Assembly: GCA_015039315.1 (NCBI GenBank)
Contig: WIDE01000008.1
Span: forward strand, 548,721 to 612,720
Source of the DNA: Clavulina sp. PMI_390
Taxonomy: Eukaryota; Basidiomycota; Agaricomycetes; Cantharellales; Hydnaceae
Reading direction: 5' to 3'
DNA: 64,000 nt
How positions within the stretch are numbered: the stretch's first letter is position 1; the number at the start of each line of letters is the position of its first letter. The notes under the pieces are model-generated. The model was given only the letters and a program-made list of their open reading frames with translations. It did no database searches and was not told the origin of the DNA. The translations under genes were made by a program, and so were the position numbers. This document shows, piece after piece, positions 55,697 to 64,000 of the stretch.

Positions 55697-57148
55697 ATGT
55701 CCAACATGACACCTGACGCGTCTCAGCCCTCCTCTCGTAGCTCTCCGGCCCCTCCCCCCTTCAGAAGCCCTGGTGGCCCTGCACCCTCGCCGACTGGCAA
55801 CCACCTTTCAAAACTCACCCACCTCGATCATAGCGAGGCTTTCACTGCTGCTAGACAACGTATCCGAGCTCAACTGGACGAATTGCAAGCTAGCATCCTG
55901 TCCGAACGCCAGAAAGCAAAGGCCGTGGCTGAGGAGGGTCGCTCCCCACTAGCTGTGCTTGCCTCCGTTCCCCCCCTCATCCCCCCTCGACCTGATAGCA
56001 TCGATTCCCGCCCACATCCGTCGATGCACGGCCCGAAATCCCGCAAACAAGCCACTTTACCCCCTGACCTCCCCGTACCTGAGAACCCTCGCGAATGCCC
56101 CTGGTGCGCGAATTTCTTTCCGATATCAAACGGGCAACCTCACAAACGCTTCACTTTTCCACAGCGGACAACTCTTTTCCCGGCCAGAGCATGTGGCCCG
56201 TCACCGAGCGCGAAACATTTGTATTGCTGGGCTCAACCATCCCGGGCAGCCCAAGCGGAAGGGATTTGCAACAGGCCCAGCAAATCCCAAGGGGAAGAAG
56301 GGGACATCGGATTCTTTAGATGATGGTGCTGATTATGTCCATGATTCTCAACCTGGCCAGTCCAGTCCTGTGACGGTTGTGCACGCGGGGAAGGAGCCTG
56401 CGACTCCAACCCCCTCTGCTAGCCCTTCCGATGACTCGGTTCGCACCAGCGCGAATCGTTATGTGTGTGAATGGTGCGTGTGCTGCTCATTTTCCTCTCC
56501 TTGGTCTAGATGTTCGGTTCTTGCTTACCCATTGTTCCGATATGTCCGTCACATTTTTTCCACAGTGGTCGCACTTTCAATCACCTCGGAAACTTCAACC
56601 GCCACCGCGGCACGGGGAAGTGCACTGATTCAACGCAGAGCAAGATCGAAAGCAGACCGCCAGTGCTCGTTGTCGAGCGACATCTTCGATCCTGTGAATG
56701 GTTCGTTGCCTCCATTTTTTTTCCTCCTCGTATCAGCTAAGGGGTTTCTCTTAACATTATGTCTCTTTTATATAGCGGTAAATCATACACTAATCAACAT
56801 GGGCTGCTGCGGCACATCAAGCAAAATACCTGCGCGTTTGGTGATCCCCGCGCCGTCTTCGCCCCCGTTTCCCCCCACTCCATCAACGAACAATCCCCAA
56901 TTACCCTCGTCGCAGAAGTGAGCGATGGCTCGCCGGCAGCTTCAAGAAAGCGTAAATTATCGCTTTCGTCGGAGAGCTCACCTGTATCCGCAAAGAAACC
57001 TCACTCCATCCCTTCCCTATTGCTGGTCCCGCCCACCCCCGCCAGCGATAAAAAGCGTCGGGCCGGACAGGTTCCTCCCAAGCCATCACAGGACGATATT
57101 GAAAGCGAAGATGAGACCCTCTCCGGCTCGGATGCCATGCTCACGTAG
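55697..57148 (+). CDS. Triple CxC-type zinc-finger protein
   Basis: Four exons: 55697-56103, 56165-56473, 56566-56700, 56776-57148; 407 aa. Three fingers share one spacing, C-x-C-x12-H-x5-C: CPCGQLFSRPEHVARH with the last Cys in RNIC, CECGRTFNHLGNFNRH ending GTGKC, and CECGKSYTNQHGLLRH ending QNTC. Each is interrupted by a phase-2 intron after TG of the second Cys codon. The pattern resembles classical C2H2 fingers but with a single residue between the first Cys pair and Cys as last ligand. Outside the fingers are a Pro/Ser-rich N-terminus, one helix (RQRIRAQLDELQASILSE) and a basic, Ser-rich tail (SRKRKLSLSS) that could be a nuclear signal. A nucleic-acid-binding role is likely; target unknown. 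Alternative: an upstream ATG is not needed. Confidence 0.85.
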
Positions 57149-57549
57149 CTTATTTCTTGTCATTGCGGCAGCCGCATCCGGCATCTCATCCTTCCCCGCG
57201 CTGCCCAGAGGGTCGCCATCAAAGCGCCTTTCTTGACCTCCCGACCTTATGTCAGCCGCTTCTTGCCCATTTTTCTTTCTTCTTACCCATTGCTTGCTTG
57301 CTTGCTTCGCCGTCATCCTTCAGATGTGCTAAGATGCATCTCCGGGATCCAACTAGAAGCCTCCTGTCATCATCTTGTCAAACCAAAAGAACAGCCTTCT
57401 GCATCAAGTCCACACATCGCATCGTTTTTTGAGCATGCTTCTCTCATCATTCAACCAAGCCAGCATTTTTTTTTGTCAACCATTGTACACACAGTCTGGA
57501 ACTAGCATCGTGCATATCATCCCATGTATTCGTACCACCACCTAAAGAA
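57149..57549. other. Convergent 3' intergenic region
   Basis: 401 nt between zinc-finger and MAK5 stops; CT-rich, nothing gene-like. Confidence 0.5.
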
Positions 57550-60469
57550 TTATTGCTTCTTCGGCTTTCTCTGCCCAGCTTTCCCCAGGGTTTTTCTGCG
57601 CGCTCGCACAACATCATGCTGGGCGGCGCTGGTAGCGACCCCGAGCATGTGCTGATGGTCTGCATGAGTGAGATGATGCGTCCGTGAGCCTTCGACTGCA
57701 GCGATCAATTAGGTGTGGGAGCGACTCACTAGAGGAAGTGAGAAGGTCATCCACCACAGACTTGCTCCCCGAAGTGAGATACCGAGTTGACACGCCACGC
57801 GCAATTAGTGGCTGAGCGAGAAGTGCCTTCATCTCTGCTCGTAGGGCAGACAGCTTTCCTTTACGCTTGTTATTGGAGTGCCCGACACCACCATCGTCAT
57901 CATCTTCGGCTCCTCGGGCCTTGCGCTTCCTGACGATCAAAGGGTAATTTATTACAGTGCCACATTGGAAGACATAGCAACGGGGCGACGACGTACTTTG
58001 TTCGAGGTGCGGCGTTTGTTTCCATGTCACTATCCAAGTCGATGTCCAAAGCTTCCGCGGTTTCTCGGAGCCATTTCTCTTCATGGTTCTCCTTCTGCAC
58101 GCCGTGTTGTGCATTATCGATACTTCGCGCTAGGGTAACGCGCTCCTTCAACTTTGCCATCATATCGTAATCAATGGCAAGCTCAGGGACATCTTCCGCT
58201 AGTGGAGTCAAGGGCGCAAGTCCGCACAGCAGTCGGGTAAGACGTAAGAATTGCAAATATGAAGACCAGGGACGATATACCTCTTCCAAGGCTCTGCAGC
58301 AAGGCACGCGCTGCTTTCTGCTCGTCGGGTCCACAAAGCTGGAGACTGAACCCTTCTCGCTTAGCTCGGGCCGTTCGCCCATTCCGATGTACAAAAACAT
58401 CTGCAGTTCTGGGAAGTTGGTAATGAACGACGTGATCGACCGAAGGCACATCAAGCCCTCGAGCAGCCACGTCCGTCGCGATAAGAACTCCCGTCGACCC
58501 AGACTTGAAGCTTGAGAGGTGTGAGCATGAGCGTGAACGGCAGCGAGATGCAAACGTACCGGTCGAGGTTTTTCAACCGTTGCTTTTGTTGAAGTTGCGA
58601 GTGTAACGGATATGCAGGGACTTGTAAAATGTCGAGAAGTGGCATGATATGTCGAATACTGTCGATGGAAGAGACAAAGACTAGCGTTCGGCCAGGGTAT
58701 CGGAGGAGGAAATAGTATAGATAGAGATCCTATATCTCGAGTGAGTGGGAAGTCTCGTAGTCGAGATAGGTCAAGAATTGCCCGATTACCTTGTCCGCTT
58801 TCGTGCAATGAACCTTGGCTTCATGCAAAGTTGACACAACGCCACCTTCAGGACTGAGATCTACCACTTGTGGGTCCGCATCTCTGAAATCCAGGCGCAT
58901 GAGAAGATCATCTATATGATTTAATTGTGAGGCATTGGGCAATTTAGTGCAACAAGAGACACTGACCGAGAGTGCTTGTGGTAGTTTGTGACTTCTTTGC
59001 ATAGGTTCGGCCATGCTTCTTGAGATTCCGTTGTAGATCCTTGCTGAGCGTTGCAGAGAAGACAAATGTCTGCATCGACTCGTTGGCAGGGCTTTCGTCT
59101 GCCGCGAGACCAGCAGCCTTCTCCAATGCGGCAAACTCAGGATCTTTTTCAGTCGCATCCGCATCTCTAATTGCAAATTGTGAGAGAAGACTGGATGATT
59201 TCAATAAAAAGACTTACTTGGATCCAGGGCGAATCGTAAGCTTTACAATATTCTCCAGCTCCTGGAAATGGCCTGTCTCAATCATTCGGTCTGCCTCATC
59301 CAAAACAAGGAAGCGGGCAGATCGTATTTGGCTCGCGATAGAGTCGTCCTGTATCATCAATATGAACGCAGAGCAGATCAGAGAAGAGTGTTTGGTCGGT
59401 TCGTTCTGGCTGCCCACAAACCTCTTGTATGATGTCCCATAATCGACCTGGTGTCCCAATAAGGATATCTACCCCTCTCTCTAATATGCGTTTCTGCTTT
59501 TGAGAGCTCATCCCTCCAACAATCGCAGCTACGCTCACGATGGGAGGTGGCCGGACACCGTCATCGTCTGCGGGTAACACAGGAGGGCACATTGCTCGAA
59601 GATGTTCGCACACTTGAAGGGCGAGTTCGCGAGTTGGAGTGAGCACTAAAGCTTTGAGTGGTCGACGAGATGCTGCATTGTCCGACGATGCGGCATAGGC
59701 TGTGATTGCATGCTGGATGATTGGTAGGCCGTAAGCAAGTGTTTTTCCAGAGCCCTATTGGTGACGTTAGGAATGAAGGTGCTGATGGGACCATAAGGCC
59801 ACTCACTGTCTCTGCTACGCCAACCACATCTCTACCGTCAAGGGCGGACGGCAGCGTTTGACTCTGGATTTCTGTCGGGGAGGTAAATCCTGCCTCATAT
59901 AGACGTTCTTTCACCATAGGTGCGAGAGGTATCTCCGACCATTCAGGGAGTTTAGATTCTACAGTACACGGTTTGTTAGGGCGGAGAATGAGATAGCTTC
60001 ATAGCCACACATACCATCGAACGGGATGTTGGTCTCAACTGCATTCAAGCGTCGTTTCTTTGTCGGCCTTTGCGGAGCAGTTTCCACTGCGGTTTCCGAT
60101 CCTCTACTCCGCTTCGGCTATATTCACACCAGGTTGTTCATTCCCAAGAACATTTCAGAACGGTATTGGACTACATACTTGTAGCTTGGCGACTTTACCA
60201 CCCCCTTCCGTCTCTTCATACACGACATCAACATCATCTATTTCTTCGAATGCAAGTACAGCGGCATCGTCGAACCCAGTTCGTAACTGTGAACGAGCAA
60301 CTGGGCGCCAGGCGAATGTTGTCTCGCCTGAGGCAGAACCATCGTCAGAGTCCGAGTCCGAATCAGGAGCTTGGGGGAGTGGCGGAACACGAGAGTGTGA
60401 TTTGCGAGCCTGGCGTCTCTGCAGTTGTCGTTCAAGAGCTTTTGGTATCTTAATCTTTGCAGTCTCCAT
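57550..60469 (-). CDS. MAK5: DEAD-box RNA helicase of the Mak5/DDX24 group
   Basis: Twelve exons: 60469-60179, 60103-60016, 59958-59807, 59754-59422, 59348-59218, 59166-58967, 58911-58790, 58729-58560, 58510-58281, 58198-57997, 57929-57730, 57695-57550; 754 aa. Helicase motifs in order: Q-motif region ([18 protein letters not shown]), motif I AETGSGKT (split by intron 3), [29 protein letters not shown], then [32 protein letters not shown] and [10 protein letters not shown] characteristic insertion between DEAD and SAT ([19 protein letters not shown]) and the C-terminal [12 protein letters not shown] fit Mak5, a nucleolar helicase in 60S ribosome assembly. The start gives a basic N-terminus and an acidic Ser/Asp run. 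Exon 2 acceptor is the only in-phase choice seen. Confidence 0.95.
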
Positions 60470-60669
60470 TCGATGGTACCAGCCTTAAAATTTGAGATTG
60501 TGGCCTCGGTACCGAGGGAATCGACGTCAACATGACCAACTTGAGCTCTGAAACGCACCCCATGATCTCGCTCACACCCTACATCAAAGCAACGAGCTCA
60601 AAAAACCATATAATTGTAGAGAGTGCAAGCAATTTGTGATTATCAGGAAAGCAACAGCGAAAACGACAA

Positions 60670-63600
60670 TTAAACAAGTGAGTCATTCGAGCCTGGAGAA
60701 GATAAAGACTCCTCGTATCCCTCCTTCCTTGCGAGATCGATGGTCGTCACACTCCCTATTACAGGCTCAGGCCCGGGAATAACTACCTTCTCCGCAAAAC
60801 TGCTGGGCTCCCCGCCCGCTGAGGCAATCTCAGGCTCCACGGAAAGTTCCTCAGTGGGTTCTTCCACAACTCCACCCTCTGCGCCGATAGTAGTGAATAC
60901 GCGGTCAGAGACACGTAGGTTCTGACCCCAACTGATACCCTTTATGATGGCCTCTTCGTCCGACAAGTGTTGTGAGCGCCGGAAAGAGCGAGTGAGGAAG
61001 GATGATATTGTGGATAATGACCAAGAAGGCGGAACGCTTGAGAGGACCTAGTTGACGAATGTATCAGTCATTGCTCAATATTCACGGAGGATGGAAATAA
61101 GGCTTACATCGACAACGTCGAGATTCATCCCTTGCGAGTTGAGCAAGTCAGCAGTCTCGGATGACATAGCAGTCCTATATTTTCTGGTCAACAAAGAGCG
61201 AGTGAGCCATTGAGTGAATTGCTTACCGTCCTCCTTGCGTATACACCTCGATAAGGATCTTGAGCAACGACTTCACTCGCTTATCATCTGTTGTTTTCGA
61301 GCGCTTCACAGAAGACTGAGCGCCGCGGGGAGCAGCGACAAGCCGAGCCCACTCTTGTAGGTGAGCTATCTCTCCTACTCGTAGTGCTACTTTTCCTGGG
61401 ATAACATCGCCCCCAAGGGTACAGTATGCTTCCGCTGACGAGAAGTCCCCGAGTTGGGCAAGGCTTGTGAGAGCTGAACGATCATTCCCGAGCTACGTAT
61501 TGGCCAACAGGAATGAGAAGGCATCCTTCTGGTCATAGAAATCGTGGAATGCACCTTTCCATCCAAGATAGCGCGTTCGAGCAAAAGGGTGTCTTTGAAC
61601 GGCTCGAACCTTTTGCGCATTGCAGCTGCGTCATAAAAGGCAGAACCCTGCAAGAAGAGGGCTGCTTTCAGACGCGACTGAGTCAATTCCTGTGACAACA
61701 AGCCATATTTTGCGAAAAAAAGCAAGAACGGCCCTCTCGCAGGCGTAGTAGAGAACTTGGTGGCTATCAGATAGCGAAACAGTTAGAATTGACCACTCAC
61801 AAAAGATAGCCAGGCTCACCAATCTCGGACAATTCAAGAGCCGTGGTAGAATCAGAAATAAGCTCCAAGAACTTATCCACATATTTCGTAGCCAGCTCAT
61901 CATGTAGCTCTCGGTCCTATTTACACAAAACAATGTCAGCGGTCATTCAATCCCATCTACTGAAAATGAAGGTAGCGAACCTCGGAGTTCCGATTGAGCA
62001 CAAGAAACTCAAGGTATTGATCTGCAACGATTGGGCTTGAGTTACTTAGCGCTTTCAGGATGGCCTGAATATCCAGCTTAGGGGCGGGAGGGGCGCCTCG
62101 CCGCCTGGGCTCCTCGCGCGGTGGGTTAAGAGAGGTAAAGAGCTGAGGAAAGCGATGAGTCCGGCTGGGATCTTATCGAGAACTAGACTGGGACCTACGG
62201 TGAAAGCTGCCACAGGCTCATGATGAGCCAGCCAGAGACCATATTCTTGGACGAGGTCCCAGTTCTTGGAGCCAGAGAGCAACTGGATTATCTCGCCAAT
62301 GGGGTTGGATATCGAAGGGTCTTTCCAAGTGCCTTCGGCGACTCTAGATAAAGAAATTAACAATCAGCATCCATGAAAGAACATGGAAAATACCGGTCAT
62401 ACTTTGTCCAGAGATCTAGTAAGGCTCGTTCATCGTTCTGCTCACGGTATATGTCGATGAGGAGTGAGAGGTAACCGTATCGGCGAAGAAGGGGTCTAAT
62501 CTCATCTAGAACAATAGTTGAGGGGTTGGAGTGGAACATCTCCATGAACTCGGCGCGCTGGCCAGTCTCAGCAAGGAGCTTGAGGTAGACAGTATCCACC
62601 GCCTAAACCACAGCGGATCATAAACGAAGTAAGCGATACATCCAATACTATCGAAAGAACGGAGAAGAACAAGCTTACCTTCCACTTTACCAGCTCCACC
62701 TCGGATGTCAGAGGTCCACTGTCTCGTCGCGCATCTCTGACGAGTCTGAGGTATCGCATCAACATGACTCGCGCTGACTCTTGTAGTATTTTGTTTAGCT
62801 CAACGGTGGGGGGTGCAGTCTGAACGTTGGGCTTGATGGGAGAGTAATTTCGGACTAAATTAGCCATAACTGAGCGTCAGTGTTCGACAGACAGCGAGCA
62901 GCCAGGTTGGTGGTTTGGGAGGAGGAGGATGGGACGGGAGTAAGTATCGACGCTGGGTACATGCCATTGGAGGAGAGCGAACAAAGGCGCTCAACAGGTG
63001 GAAGGAGGGGGGAATAATAGGGAAAAGAGAGGAGCTGCGAATTAGTGAAAGGATAGGATACGTACTAATATCATCGATCGTTTCTGCATGTTTTAGATGC
63101 TCCTCAATTCCGCGGAAGACATTCACCATGTCACCTTCTCGCAATAAAGTGCCTCTGAGGTCCGGGAACAGTCTGATCAAGATCCTGGGATCCAATCGGG
63201 ACTGGAAGAAGTACTCGGCCGCGTCATCAAACATGGTCTCGTAGATGCACTTCACTGCCAGCCGGGCGAACACATAGAGGCGATCAATCACGCGCTCGTC
63301 GCGCATGTCAAGTGGTCCTGGGGGGAACGCCTCGACAATTTTGGCAACCTCCGCTATTTGGTTCGTGGTAATGAGACGCTCAATGTTGGCGAGGGATGAA
63401 GGTGCGGTAATCGCCTGAATGCCCTCCGAGCCGATCACAAGAGTCCTGGATTCAACAAGGCTCATGTTCTGGATAGACATGGGTGCATCAGGGTTTGGAG
63501 ATGTGGATCGCGAGTCCTTCTCGGGAGGTGGAGGAGCGGAAGAATCTGGAGTTGAGGAGGCATCAGGAGGAAGTGCTGGGAGGAGGCGGGAGTTGATGAG

Positions 63601-64000
63601 GGGGAACCGGACAAGGCGCACAAGCTTAGTGCGGTACTCAGTTGGTACGAGAACGGATCCAGGGTTGAATGAGAGGAGTGAGGGAGTCAGACTAGGCGGG
63701 ATTGAGGAGGTGAATGGTATAGAGTGGACGAGTGTAGCCGGGGTTTCTGCCTCAGGGAGAGTGTGTATCTGTATCGAATGGTCTGGAAGAACGGCCAGAA
63801 CGTAGCCCATATCAAGACCTGCAGACGAAGAGGGTGAGCTTTTGGGTATCCAAGAGGGTAACAAGGAAAACGAAAAGCGTACAAAACGATAATGGATGCC
63901 CGGGCCATTCGATAGCATTTCTTGTTGGCTCGGCTGAGCCATTCAAGAACACGCCAAGAGTAGTATCCCCGATTGGCGAAGCTATCAGAAACTCCCCTGG
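60670..64000 (-). CDS. VPS39: Vam6/Vps39-like HOPS subunit, 5'-truncated by the window
   Basis: The start lies beyond 64000; eleven exons are visible: 64000-63883, 63818-63066, 62869-62679, 62602-62403, 62343-62199, 62142-61981, 61916-61820, 61763-61555, 61492-61227, 61174-61108, 61047-60670 (861 aa). The visible N-terminus is the end of a citron-homology domain (EFLIASPIGDTTLGVF), with a Pro/Ser-rich insertion near 63480-63590. Helical solenoid repeats follow, containing the Vps39 core DDAAEYFFQSRLDPRILIRL and YLEFLVLNRNSE, then ERAILDGKLGNDRSALTSLA and GDFSSAEAYC. The C-terminus reads SSETADLLNSQGMNLDVVDV, typical of Vps39 domain 2. HOPS tethers and fuses vacuolar/late-endosomal membranes with Ypt7; Vps39 also takes part in vacuole-mitochondria contacts. 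Confidence 0.93.

Overview
The window is nuclear DNA of a filamentous fungus, almost certainly a basidiomycete of the Agaricomycetes. The evidence is small spliceosomal introns (mostly 50-100 nt, GTRNGT...YAG) in nearly every gene, many tiny exons, a tripartite GATase-IGPS-PRAI tryptophan gene, a Zn(II)2Cys6 regulator of the type with an enlarged zinc-cluster loop, and HET-C and HAM1-like proteins. A Rhizoctonia/Ceratobasidium-like fungus would fit, but the species is inferred, not shown. No RNA gene, CRISPR array, transposase or reverse transcriptase was found.

Layout. 0-6 kb: the 3' part of TRP1 (+), a PINX1/PXR1-type G-patch gene (-) and an unknown gene (+). 7-16 kb: an 11-exon MFS transporter (+) convergent with a 15-exon Zn2Cys6 transcription factor (-). 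16-28 kb is housekeeping: a stand-alone cullin N-terminal-like gene (+), KAE1 (-), importin alpha (-) divergent from LSM5 (+), and a HAM1-like lipid-binding protein (-) divergent from ADE1 (+). 28-34 kb: one 18-exon tricalbin (-). 34.7-41.5 kb: an accessory head-to-tail array of alpha/beta hydrolases (three intact, one with a premature stop, one relic), followed by a cytochrome P450 on the same strand and a divergent secreted histidine phosphatase. 47-55 kb: a coiled-coil protein, a HET-C family protein and SEC2, all on -. 55-64 kb: a triple zinc-finger gene (+), MAK5 (-) and the 3' part of VPS39 (-).

How the genes relate. Most neighbours are unrelated housekeeping genes that share short divergent promoters (importin alpha/LSM5, HAM1-like/ADE1, SEC2/zinc finger). 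Tricalbin, HAM1-like, SEC2 and VPS39 all concern membrane contact, lipid binding or vesicle traffic, but nothing shows co-regulation. The only region that looks like a metabolic cluster is 34.7-44.4 kb (esterase-like hydrolases plus P450). Exon structures were built by hand from splice consensus, reading phase and family motifs. In every fully resolved gene the exon lengths sum to a whole number of codons with no internal stop, except the one nonsense copy of the array.

Most unusual observations: a 5-nt micro-exon that supplies the third cysteine of the Zn2Cys6 cluster; three C-x-C-x12-H-x5-C fingers each split by an intron at the same base of the second cysteine codon; a cullin-like gene without a cullin C-terminal half; and an array whose A/C and B/D similarity pattern implies duplication of a two-gene block, followed by decay.
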